Origin: a virus | Length of the DNA stretch: 24,766 nt | Virus record (IMG/VR): IMGVR_UViG_3300006033_000107 | Location: 1 to 24,766 of that record | Reading direction: 5' to 3' (one strand) | In this document: positions 14,645 to 22,076 of the stretch, in pieces | How positions within the stretch are numbered: the stretch's first letter is position 1 | Layout of the letters: every line of letters starts with the position of its first letter | Notes under the pieces: generated by a model | Told to the model about the DNA's origin: nothing | Seen by the model: only the letters and a program-made list of their open reading frames with translations | Database searches by the model: none | Program-made: the position numbers and the translations under genes

Positions 14645-14806
14645 ATGCGCGTCTTTGGCCTCGAAACGTATAGCGCGGTAACGCATGTGCTCTACGGAAT
14701 TGTTATCGGGGCCACGGTCGCGTTGGTGGCTTTTGGCCTTGGGCTCGCTTCCTGGGACGTGATATTCGCCGCAGGGGCTATCATTGCGCTGTTAAGGGTG
14801 AACTGA
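14645..14806 (+). CDS. Small membrane protein with two predicted spans
   Basis: A 53-residue protein starting MRVFGLETYSAVTHVLYGIV. GGGAG (14634-14638) sits 6 bases before the ATG, and the TGA overlaps the next ATG by one base. Two hydrophobic segments, about residues 15-34 (HVLYGIVIGATVALVAFGLG, partly) and 37-51 (WDVIFAAGAIIALL), fit two membrane spans joined by a tight turn, with a short charged end. It could be a small holin-like protein or a membrane partner used at DNA entry; there is no endolysin nearby to support a lysis role. It fills the 170-base space between two structural genes. Confidence 0.6.
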   Translation: MRVFGLETYSAVTHVLYGIVIGATVALVAFGLGLASWDVIFAAGAIIALLRVN

Positions 14807-15495
14807 TGGCCGTCTCTGGAACATATGATTTCAGCCCTACCATGGGTGAGCTTGTGCTGACGGCTTACGGGCGCCTTGGCGTTCGTCGAACTGCGATCAC
14901 TCAAGAGCATATGGAAGACGCCCGTATGGGGGTTAACCTGTTGTTCTCCCGATGGAGTTCGCAGAACGGGCCGAACCTTTGGAAGGTAGAGCTAGAGCCG
15001 ATTGTGCTGGTTCCGTCTCAGGCGACCTATCTGCTTCCGAGGTACGTCACCAACGTTCTGGACGCCTACATCAGGACGGGGGTGAATCCGCCCGTGGATC
15101 GCGTGATTACCAGCATCTCCCGAACGGAATACGCCGGTTTCCCGAACAAGACTACGCCGGGGCTTCCGACCGTTTACTGGTTCGACCGGCAAATCACGCC
15201 GCGAATTACCGTGTGGCAACCGCCTGACGACAATCAGGTGTACACGCTTAACCTGTTCGCGGAATACCAGATCATGGACGGCGGTTTCGCCAATGGGCAA
15301 ACACCGGACATTCCTTATCGGTTTTACTCCGCTTTCGTGAGCGGGTTGGCCGCAGAACTGGCACGGACGTATCGCCCTGAACTGGTGGCGCAGCTTGATG
15401 GCATCGCGCTTAAGGACTGGAATGATGCTGCGCAGGATGACGTTGAGAACGCGCCTCTAACCATCGCCCCGGTGCTCACGGGATACTTCAGGTAA
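14806..15495 (+). CDS. Head completion / tail adaptor, P22 gp4-like
   Basis: A 229-residue protein. P22 gp4-type proteins attach to the portal after packaging, keep the DNA in and join the tail. Seen: an N-terminal helical region with the family pattern MGELVLTAYGRLGVRR, MEDARMGVNLLFSRWSSQNG and NLWKVE (about 12-62), a Pro-rich middle (VPSQATYLLPRYVTNVLDAY), GLPTVYWFDRQITPRITVWQ and PPDDNQVYTLNLFAEYQI (about 118-155), and C-terminal helices (AFVSGLAAELARTYRP). The order and the RW...G.NLW signature fit annotated podovirus gp4-like proteins. It lies in the tail module ahead of the second adaptor and the nozzle gene, as expected. Recognition is by remembered pattern. Confidence 0.65.
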   Translation: MAVSGTYDFSPTMGELVLTAYGRLGVRRTAITQEHMEDARMGVNLLFSRWSSQNGPNLWKVELEPIVLVPSQATYLLPRYVTNVLDAYIRTGVNPPVDRVITSISRTEYAGFPNKTTPGLPTVYWFDRQITPRITVWQPPDDNQVYTLNLFAEYQIMDGGFANGQTPDIPYRFYSAFVSGLAAELARTYRPELVAQLDGIALKDWNDAAQDDVENAPLTIAPVLTGYFR

Positions 15496-15498
15496 ACC

Positions 15499-15984
15499 AT
15501 GGCTTGGAATTTCCGCGCATATGCCAAGGTAAACCCGCAGAAGCCGGAAGCCGCCGGTATCTGTGACCGCTGCGGCGTGCGCTGGTCCTTGAACGCGCTG
15601 CAATGGCAGTTTGAATGGCGCGGCCCCAGGCTGATGAACACCCGGTTTCGCGTTTGCCCGAAATGCCTTGACGTGCCAGACGAGCACTTGCGCCCTATCA
15701 TCACGCCCCCGGACCCCGTGCCCGTCAAAGATCCGCGTCAGCGCAACCCGGCTACCGTGGTTCCGGCTTTCTGGGATCAGCCTAATCTTTTTTGGGACGG
15801 CGGTTATGGCGCCACTGCTTATCAGTGGGACCAGCAGCCTAACCCGCAGCAGAGCCCGTTTATCGCGCCTAACCCGACGATATGGGATAGCCCGTGGCCG
15901 GCGCCGCCGGAGCTAGGTACAGCGCAGAGCGAAACATGGGATGGCGAGACCATTCCCGATGACGTATGGGGACAGTGGAAATGA
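15499..15984 (+). CDS. Zinc-ribbon phage protein with Trp-rich tail
   Basis: A 161-residue protein. Two CxxC pairs, Cys22-Asp-Arg-Cys25 and Cys53-Pro-Lys-Cys56, 27 residues apart, should bind one zinc ion as a small zinc ribbon. The block ICDRCGVRWSLNALQWQFEW, later CPKCLDVPDEHLRP and PPDPVPVKD, is a conserved pattern I recall from many tailed phages and prophages, where it is usually annotated hypothetical. The C-terminal half is low-complexity with repeated aromatic Trp-Asp and Trp-x-x-Pro turns (FWDQP, FWDGG, QWDQQP, IWDSPW), perhaps a flexible binding arm. It lies three bases after the gp4-like gene and overlaps the next gene (ATGA), so it is probably virion-related. Confidence 0.7.
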   Translation: MAWNFRAYAKVNPQKPEAAGICDRCGVRWSLNALQWQFEWRGPRLMNTRFRVCPKCLDVPDEHLRPIITPPDPVPVKDPRQRNPATVVPAFWDQPNLFWDGGYGATAYQWDQQPNPQQSPFIAPNPTIWDSPWPAPPELGTAQSETWDGETIPDDVWGQWK

Positions 15985-16559
15985 CCAGCACGATTAATCC
16001 TACAGTCCCCGCCAGCACGCAGCCCTTGGCGTCGGCTCCGGTCAGGGATAACTTCCTTGCGGCGTATAACGACATCAACGCCCTGCAAGGCGGCCTCGCG
16101 GCTACAGACGCCATCGTTAACCCGTTGCCGGCGCAAGTATCCGCGCTGGAAACCGATGTTCTCGCATTGCAGAACGCTTCCGCGACGGTGCCGCCGCGTG
16201 CGGCCATCGGGAAGCTGATCGGCGCCAACCTTGCGCTGACCTCCGACCAACCTATCCCTGTTAATCACCTTACCTACGGATATGACGTTGTTCGCATCAT
16301 TGCTACGAATGTTGTTGGCACCCCGGTCGCGGCGCAGGGCGGCATCTACACCGCTACCTCGAAAGGCGGCACTGCGATTGTCGCGGCGTCGCAAAGCTAC
16401 ACGGGCCTGGTTAGCGGAACGACAATCATCAGTCTGACGCTTGCCTCCACGGGGGTAATCCGGTCTGGGGATACACTGTACCTGTCGCTGACCACGCCGA
16501 ATAGCACGGCTTGTACGGCGGACATCTACGTTTACGCGGATGTGCTAGGGGCTATCTGA
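15981..16559 (+). CDS. Putative tail or head fibre-type structural protein
   Basis: A 192-residue protein from ATG 15981 in ATGA overlap; a GTG at 15966 is less likely. The N-terminus reads MTSTINPTVPASTQPLASAP and then VRDNFLAAYNDINALQ, a pattern common at the start of phage fibre and structural proteins. Residues about 28-70 form a likely trimeric coiled-coil region (SALETDVLALQ), and 75-192 is a beta-rich Gly/Thr domain (VVAASQSYTG-like turns, GDTLYLSLTTPNS). This suits a small fibre or spike base protein. Its role in the particle is inferred. It directly precedes copy B of the paralogous pair. Confidence 0.55.
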   Translation: MTSTINPTVPASTQPLASAPVRDNFLAAYNDINALQGGLAATDAIVNPLPAQVSALETDVLALQNASATVPPRAAIGKLIGANLALTSDQPIPVNHLTYGYDVVRIIATNVVGTPVAAQGGIYTATSKGGTAIVAASQSYTGLVSGTTIISLTLASTGVIRSGDTLYLSLTTPNSTACTADIYVYADVLGAI

Positions 16560-17050
16560 TGGCCCTTCAATATCCGTGGAAACTGATCCAGACATACCGT
16601 TACCCGGGGTTTACCGAGCCGAATGAGCCCGTGCCTTTGGGGCAATGGTGGGAAGACGATATCGACGTAATCGCATCGCTGGATACGATCTTCGGGCTTG
16701 ACGAGAACCATCAGAAGTGGACGTTCAATTCCGTGGCGTATGATTCCGGGCTGATCGCTTCTGTTGTGACACCACCGAACCCGAAAGCCACTTGGGAAGC
16801 GCTTCCTTTGGTATACCCCGGCATTACGCTGCGCGGCGCTTCGGCAGAATGCGTTAACTGGTCGCTGGCCACCCGGATTGGCATGGTAACGGTGACGACA
16901 AAGGTCAACAGTTACCCCCCGTCGTATCCAATCGAGTACCGGAACAAGAACTTGCAGGCAGCGGCGGCAAGTGCAACCACGCTTTACGGCGTTCCGGCAG
17001 TCCCGTATATTGGTGCCGCGTATCTCGTGCAGAGGCTGCCGTACTCATGA
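16559..17050 (+). CDS. Putative virion protein, copy B of a paralogous pair
   Basis: A 163-residue protein starting MALQYPWKLIQTYRYPGFTE, with its ATG overlapping the preceding stop (TGATG). It shares the N-terminal MALQYPWKL, a central CVNWSLATRI (matching CVNATLSTVI in copy A), a YPPS turn and the end QRLPYS with the protein at 2431-2997, and is 25 residues shorter. The DNA of the shared start has silent differences (for example CTTCAATATCCG against CTGCAGTATCCG), so the copies have diverged for some time. No known domain. The context, between a fibre-type gene and the adaptor gene, supports a tail or neck protein. Confidence 0.65.
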   Translation: MALQYPWKLIQTYRYPGFTEPNEPVPLGQWWEDDIDVIASLDTIFGLDENHQKWTFNSVAYDSGLIASVVTPPNPKATWEALPLVYPGITLRGASAECVNWSLATRIGMVTVTTKVNSYPPSYPIEYRNKNLQAAAASATTLYGVPAVPYIGAAYLVQRLPYS

Positions 17051-17763
17051 CGATGGATTATCAATCCTACATCAATGACGTTGCGAATATTTCGCTCGTC
17101 AATCCGGTAGACGCGGCCTTTCAGGCGATCATCCCGCGAATGATTTCCTATGCGGAGCTTCGGATCTACCGAGAACTGAATCTGCTCGAAACCATTACGC
17201 GGAACTCGTCCAACACGTTGACCGCCAACAGCCGAACATTCACGGTCCCGTCCGAATTCGTCGTGGTCGAAGGGATGAATGTCATTACCCCGGCTTCTGC
17301 GCCCACCGCTGACGCCGGAACACGGCACCCGCTCACGCTTACAACGCGGGAGTACATGGACCACGTGTGGCCAAACTCGACCGCGCCGTCCGCAGACTCC
17401 GTGCCGAATGCCGTAGCGCAGATTAACCAGAGCACATACATCGTTGGCCCCCCGCCGGGGCAGAACTTTCGGGTTGAAGTTATCGGGACTATTCGGCCTG
17501 CGCCGCTTTCGCCGCAGAACACCACAACCTTCCTGACAGAGCACCTACCGGACCTGTTTCTGGCGGCTTCCCTTGTCTTCGCCTTCGGGTATCAGCGCGA
17601 TTTCGGGCAAATGAGTGATGATCCGAACACGGCTGTTACGTGGGAAGGCCAGTACCAGATTGCCTTCAAGTCCGCCGGGATCGAGGAATTGCGCAAGAAA
17701 TGGGCGGCTGACGCATGGACGCCAAAGCAGCCTAACCCGGTCGCCACACCCACAAGGGGGTAA
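17047..17763 (+). CDS. Tail adaptor, SU10-adaptor-like
   Basis: A 238-residue protein starting MTMDYQSYINDVANISLVNP in an ATGA overlap; ATG 17053 is an alternative. Seen: an opening helix region (AAFQAIIPRMISYAELRIYR, about 23-42) typical of podovirus adaptors (Ile-Pro-x-Met-Ile-x-x-Ala-Glu-x-Arg-Ile-x-Arg-Glu-Leu), a beta-rich middle (TANSRTFTVPSEFVVVEG), STYIVGPPPGQNFRVEVIGT, and a helical end (HLPDLFLAASLVFAFGYQRD; AFKSAGIEELRKKWA). This fits the adaptor family that links portal to nozzle in phiSU10 and relatives. The next gene, four bases on, is the nozzle, which supports the call. Confidence 0.7.
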   Translation: MTMDYQSYINDVANISLVNPVDAAFQAIIPRMISYAELRIYRELNLLETITRNSSNTLTANSRTFTVPSEFVVVEGMNVITPASAPTADAGTRHPLTLTTREYMDHVWPNSTAPSADSVPNAVAQINQSTYIVGPPPGQNFRVEVIGTIRPAPLSPQNTTTFLTEHLPDLFLAASLVFAFGYQRDFGQMSDDPNTAVTWEGQYQIAFKSAGIEELRKKWAADAWTPKQPNPVATPTRG

Positions 17764-17766
17764 ACA

Positions 17767-19782
17767 ATGCCGCTGGTGGACGTAACTCTAGCGCCGGGGA
17801 TCAACGTCCAGAAGACGCAAACCCTTAATGAAGGCGGCTGGTCCAAATCCCAATTGATCCGTTTCAAGGACGGGCTTCCGCAGAAAATGGGCGGCTGGCG
17901 AGCCATGGATGTGTCGCCGATCTATGGCACGCCGCGAGCCCTGCACGCTTTTGCCGATCTTGCAGGTAATACGTACCTTGCTGGTGGGTCTAACCAAGAA
18001 CTCTGGCTGGAATCGGCCTATGGTACACAGAACATTACGCCTTTCCGGCATGTGACGAATGATCCCCCCGCGCTGTACACAACCGCCGGCTCCACTACCG
18101 TCGAAGTGCAAGACCCGAGCGCCGCCGGGATTGGGCTGGTTAACGGCGATTGGGTAAACTTCGTCGTCCCGGTTTACGTTGGGGGTATCATCATATACGG
18201 GTCTTATCAGGTGTTTAACGTGTCGTCTGGCGGCGCCGCGTGGCGCTTTACGGCGGCAGACCCGGCCACGACAAACGCGTACGCGGGTGGCGTCACCGCG
18301 TCGTTCCAGACCACCGCCGGAACAACTACGGTTGTCGTCACGGCGCCAAGCCATAGCCTTTGGACCGGGGACGAGTATACGCTTGCGCTACCGGTTACCG
18401 TGGGCGGGATTACGCTCTCTGGATCGTATATCATCACCTATTCAAACCTTGACCAGTTTACCATCGAGGCCGCCACCGCCGTAAGCTCTGCAACGGCTTC
18501 CATGAATGCGGGCGAGCTTCGCATCGGTTATCTGCTCGGAAACGGGTTGGACGACGCATTGGAGAATGGCTCTTACGGTGCGGGGCCTTATGGCTTCGGG
18601 CCGTATGGCATGGGGTCAAATATGTTTTACCTGCAAGGGGTTTCCTTGTGGTCGTTGGACAATTGGGGTGAACAACTTATCGCCAACCGATACGGCGGTG
18701 GCATCTACGTATGGACGCCTCCGGCGTCTGGCGGGAATATTGCCACGCTGATCAATAACGCCCCGACTATCGCAAGCCAGATCTTCGTCTCGATGCCGGC
18801 GCGTATTCTCGTTGCCTTGGGCGCGGAGACCGCTGGCATCCGTGACCCGTTGCTCATTCGGTGGAGTGACGTGGAGGACTATAATACATGGGTCGCGTCT
18901 TCGACGAACCAAGCAGGGTCGTTCCGCCTTGGTACGGGTAACTATATCGTGGCGGGCGTGTCCAATTCGACCAACGCCTATATCTGGACCGACGTTGGCC
19001 TTTGGCAGATGTCGTATATCTCAACGCCGTATATCTTCGGGTTCGACCAGCTTGCGACGAACTGCGGCCTTATCGCGCCGCACGCCTTCGCTCGCATGAA
19101 CGACGACCTTTACTGGATGTCGCAGCGGCAGTTCTACGTGTTCAATGGCTCCGGGGTATCCGAGTTACCTTGCTCCGTATGGGACGAAATCTTCCAGAAC
19201 TTGACCGAACTTCAGGCGTCGAAGATCACGGCGGGGTCTAACAGTTACTTCGGTGAAGTGTGGTGGTTCTACCCGTCGAAGGACAGCGACGAGAACGATT
19301 CCTACGTCAAATACAACATCTCCGCGCAAACATGGGACTATGGGACGCTGGACCGAACGGCGTGGATCGATCAATCCGTGTTGGGGCCGCCTATTGGCGC
19401 CAATTCCGCGTTGGAAGTGTTCCAGCACGAGATAGGAACCGATGATAGCGGTTTACCGATCAATGCGGCCATCGAGACGGGTTACATCATGATCGCGGAA
19501 GGGGACATGTTCACTTACGTTGACCAGATCATCCCGGACGTGAAATTCGGCATTCCGACGTCCGACCAGAACGGCACGGTAAACGTTACCGTGAAGATGG
19601 TGGATTACCCGACGGACGAGCCCCGGCTTTATGGCCCATATCCGGTCAACAAGCTGACGCCTTTCGTCACGATGCGGGCCCGTGGCAGACAGATGGCGCT
19701 CCGCTTTGAGAGCGATGATCTCGGCAGCTTCTGGCGTCTTGGGAAGATCCGCTATCGTGGCGCTCCCGCAGGGAGGCGATAA
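17767..19782 (+). CDS. Tail nozzle / packaged-DNA stabilisation protein, P22 gp10-like
   Basis: A 671-residue protein with AAGGGG before ATG 17767. P22 gp10-type proteins form the hexameric tube that plugs the short tail. Seen: an N-terminal GINVQKTQTLNEGGWSKSQL, RFKDGLPQKMGGWRAM pattern (about 11-47) that is highly characteristic, an inserted pair of beta-sandwich repeats (about 105-245: TTVEVQDPSAAGIGLVNGDW and TTVVVTAPSHSLWTGDEYTL are internally similar), a Gly/Tyr-rich turn (YGAGPYGFGPYGMGSN), a propeller-like region (IRWSDVEDYNTWVASSTNQA; IYVWTPPA; DVGLWQMSYI; WMSQRQFYVFNG) and a C-terminal beta domain (MRARGRQMALRFESDDLGSF). The inserted sandwiches are extra compared with shorter relatives. 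Confidence 0.8.
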   Translation: MPLVDVTLAPGINVQKTQTLNEGGWSKSQLIRFKDGLPQKMGGWRAMDVSPIYGTPRALHAFADLAGNTYLAGGSNQELWLESAYGTQNITPFRHVTNDPPALYTTAGSTTVEVQDPSAAGIGLVNGDWVNFVVPVYVGGIIIYGSYQVFNVSSGGAAWRFTAADPATTNAYAGGVTASFQTTAGTTTVVVTAPSHSLWTGDEYTLALPVTVGGITLSGSYIITYSNLDQFTIEAATAVSSATASMNAGELRIGYLLGNGLDDALENGSYGAGPYGFGPYGMGSNMFYLQGVSLWSLDNWGEQLIANRYGGGIYVWTPPASGGNIATLINNAPTIASQIFVSMPARILVALGAETAGIRDPLLIRWSDVEDYNTWVASSTNQAGSFRLGTGNYIVAGVSNSTNAYIWTDVGLWQMSYISTPYIFGFDQLATNCGLIAPHAFARMNDDLYWMSQRQFYVFNGSGVSELPCSVWDEIFQNLTELQASKITAGSNSYFGEVWWFYPSKDSDENDSYVKYNISAQTWDYGTLDRTAWIDQSVLGPPIGANSALEVFQHEIGTDDSGLPINAAIETGYIMIAEGDMFTYVDQIIPDVKFGIPTSDQNGTVNVTVKMVDYPTDEPRLYGPYPVNKLTPFVTMRARGRQMALRFESDDLGSFWRLGKIRYRGAPAGRR

Positions 19783-20813
19783 TGGTTCAAACGATTTCCT
19801 CTGAACGAAGCGTATCCACGGAAGCTCTTGGCCGGCAGATCATCGTTGCGCTGAACAATATCGCGGAATCATTCTCCGGTGGTGGGGGCGGAACGGGAAC
19901 CGTGACCTCGGTTGGCGTGCAAAGCCCCTCAGGCGATATTTCGGTGACGGGCTCTCCGGTCACCACTTCTGGGGTTGTCGATATTGACCTGTCACCAAGC
20001 GGCGTCACGCCGGGGACTTACGGTAACGGGACGAACGTCGCCCAGGTCACCGTGGACGCAAAGGGCCGCGTTACCAGTGTCAGCGTTGTGCCAATCAGCA
20101 CGCCCGGCTCTGGCACCGTCACCTCGGTTAACATTACGGGGGGAACCGCAATCACGGCATCCGGCGGGCCTGTCACCACGTCCGGCTCGATCACGGTCAG
20201 CCATGCCGTTAGCGGAGTTTCCGCCGGAACGTATGGCAGCGCATCGAGCGTTCCGCAGTTCACCGTTGATGCCCAAGGCCATGTGACTTCGGTTTCTAAT
20301 GTCTCGATTACTGCCGGCACGGTTACCTCGGTTGGACTCACTTCCACCGATTTGACCGTTAGCGGCTCTCCGATCACGACCAGCGGCTCGATCACCGCGA
20401 ATCTGACGACGACGGGCGTCAGCGCAGGTAGCTACGGCTCTGCGACGCAGGTTTCCACGTTCACCGTTGACGCGAAGGGGCGCTTATCCGCTGCCGGTTC
20501 CGCCACGATCACGACGCCGCTTTCGGTTCCGACGACAGTTGTTACGTCAGGTCCAACCTATAGCATTCTTACCACGGATTATCTTGTGGTGATAAACTTG
20601 ACCGTCCCCGGCGCCATGGGGGTAACGCTACCATCAACGCCGGCCACAGGGCGCATTGTTATCGTCAAGGACGGAAAGGGCGACGCTACGACAAACAACA
20701 TTACCGTTTCCCCGGCGTCTGGTAACATCGACGGGGCGGCTACATTCGTTATCGCAGCCAATTACGGCGCCGTCACATGTGTCTACAATGGAACGGAATG
20801 GAGTGTAGTCTAA
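19782..20813 (+). CDS. Tail fibre 1, repeat-built
   Basis: A 343-residue protein starting MVQTISSERSVSTEALGRQI, ATG overlapping the previous stop by one base. The N-terminal 40 residues (helical) probably attach to the tail. Then come about three repeats of the fibre unit: GTVTSVGVQSPSGDISVTGS, a Gly-Thr-Tyr-Gly turn and a VTVDAKGRVTSVS segment; units start near 19899, 20115 and 20319. The C-terminal 100 residues (from LSVPTTVVTSGPTYSILTTD) are a different beta domain ending YGAVTCVYNGTEWSVV, likely the tip or a trimerisation domain. The unit resembles shaft repeats of many phage fibres. No chaperone or endosialidase domain is visible. Confidence 0.78.
   Translation: MVQTISSERSVSTEALGRQIIVALNNIAESFSGGGGGTGTVTSVGVQSPSGDISVTGSPVTTSGVVDIDLSPSGVTPGTYGNGTNVAQVTVDAKGRVTSVSVVPISTPGSGTVTSVNITGGTAITASGGPVTTSGSITVSHAVSGVSAGTYGSASSVPQFTVDAQGHVTSVSNVSITAGTVTSVGLTSTDLTVSGSPITTSGSITANLTTTGVSAGSYGSATQVSTFTVDAKGRLSAAGSATITTPLSVPTTVVTSGPTYSILTTDYLVVINLTVPGAMGVTLPSTPATGRIVIVKDGKGDATTNNITVSPASGNIDGAATFVIAANYGAVTCVYNGTEWSVV
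19899..20500 (+). repeat. Fibre 1 internal shaft repeats
   Basis: Diverged units begin at 19899, 20115 and 20319 (spacing 216 and 204 bases), each with an ACCGTNACCTCGG-like start. The third unit is close to the units of fibre 2. The first two are more diverged in their middle part. Confidence 0.75.
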
Positions 20814-22075
20814 TGGCTTACACGGGCAAACCCGGTAACGTTACACCCGGAACGTATGGCAACGGAACCAACGTTGCCCAGGTCACCGTCAACGCTCAGG
20901 GGCAGGTGACAGCCGTTACCAACGTTAGTATCTCGACGGGCGGTGGGGGAACGGTCACCTCGGTTGGGCTCACCTCTACCGACCTGACCGTTAGCGGTTC
21001 TCCGGTTACCACGTCTGGCACGATCACAGCTAACCTGACAACGACGGGCGTAAGCGCGGGTACCTACGGGGACGCCAGCAACGTTGCGCAGATCACGGTT
21101 GACACGAAAGGCCGTGTAACCTCCGTAACGAATGTCCCCGTCTCCGGGGGCGGCGGCTCTGGTACGGTCACCTCGGTTGGGCTCACCTCTACCGACCTGA
21201 CCGTCAGCGGCTCGCCGGTTACCACGTCTGGATCTATAACGGCTAACTTGACAACGACGGGCGTTAGCGCGGGCACTTATGGGGATGCCAGTAACGTGGC
21301 CCAATTTACCGTCGATGCGAAGGGCCGTATCACGTCAGCCACGAACGTCCCCGTCTCCGGGGGCGGTGGTTCCGGCACGGTCACCTCGGTTGGCCTTAGC
21401 TCCACGGACCTGACCGTCAGCGGCTCGCCGGTCACCACGTCCGGCTCTATCACAGCCAACTTGACGACGACGGGCGTCAGCGCAGGCAGCTATGGCTCGT
21501 CTTCCCAGGTCGCCACGTTCACCGTTGACGCGAAGGGCCGGTTAACGGCGGCCAGCAACGTGACGATACCTGTAAAAGTCTGGTCCCCGTTAGTAGGGGG
21601 GCAGAACATAGATACCACGGCATACGCGGCGAAAGGGGTATTCTTTACCCCCACGCAAGATACCACCGTCTACGGACTTGGCGGGTCGCTTAGCACATCT
21701 TCCGGACAGGTATATAAGTTGATGCTGGTCACTTTGGATGGGTCTAACGTTGTTCAGGCCGCGTACAGCACTGCGTCCGTAACGGCTACGACTACCTCAA
21801 CGCGCGGGTTTGTGTACTCCAATTTCGGGTCCCCGGTAACGCTTACGGCGGGGGTGCCATGCGCGGTACTTCTCGTCAGGACGGACGGCACGGGTACCAG
21901 CAGCGTGAGCGTAGCGTACCAGAACGCACGCCCTATCCCGCAGGCGTTCTGCGTGGATATCGCGACGGCTAACACTTTTGCTAGGCTTGCCAGCGTAAAC
22001 CCCGGTATCGGGGACACCATTGGCACCGACGGTTCCGTTAGCGTCGCCTCGTTGGGATTTCTCGTTGGAGCGTGA
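20813..22075 (+). CDS. Tail fibre 2, repeat-built with a different tip
   Basis: A 420-residue protein from ATG 20813, overlapping the stop of fibre 1 by one base; an in-frame ATG at 20777 lies within fibre 1 and is not preferred. Residues about 5-45 are a half unit (GTYGNGTNVAQVTVNAQGQV), then three shaft repeats of 71 residues with Gly-Ser linkers (VPVSGGGGSGTVTSVGL). From about residue 255 (KVWSPLVGGQNIDTTAYAAK) a separate beta-rich C-terminal domain follows (YKLMLVTLDGSNVVQAAYST; VPCAVLLVRTDGTGTSSVSV), the probable receptor-binding part. Shaft units are shared with fibre 1, the tips are not. There is no visible N-terminal attachment helix like that of fibre 1, so it may ride on fibre 1. 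Confidence 0.78.
   Translation: MAYTGKPGNVTPGTYGNGTNVAQVTVNAQGQVTAVTNVSISTGGGGTVTSVGLTSTDLTVSGSPVTTSGTITANLTTTGVSAGTYGDASNVAQITVDTKGRVTSVTNVPVSGGGGSGTVTSVGLTSTDLTVSGSPVTTSGSITANLTTTGVSAGTYGDASNVAQFTVDAKGRITSATNVPVSGGGGSGTVTSVGLSSTDLTVSGSPVTTSGSITANLTTTGVSAGSYGSSSQVATFTVDAKGRLTAASNVTIPVKVWSPLVGGQNIDTTAYAAKGVFFTPTQDTTVYGLGGSLSTSSGQVYKLMLVTLDGSNVVQAAYSTASVTATTTSTRGFVYSNFGSPVTLTAGVPCAVLLVRTDGTGTSSVSVAYQNARPIPQAFCVDIATANTFARLASVNPGIGDTIGTDGSVSVASLGFLVGA
20838..21570 (+). repeat. Fibre 2 tandem 213-bp repeats
   Basis: The anchor ACGGTCACCTCGGTTGG occurs at 20951, 21164 and 21377, a period of exactly 213 bases or 71 codons. Units 1 and 2 are identical across long parts (for example the stretch after the anchor up to the ACCTGACCGT block), while unit 3 shows more changes. 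A half unit precedes the first. Such high identity suggests recent duplication or gene conversion and makes the copy number prone to assembly error. Confidence 0.88.
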
Positions 22076-22076
22076 T

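Noticed and set aside
20838-21570. The evenly spaced repeats as a CRISPR array
   Set aside because: The 213-bp units are in-frame coding repeats of a fibre protein without spacer-repeat structure.
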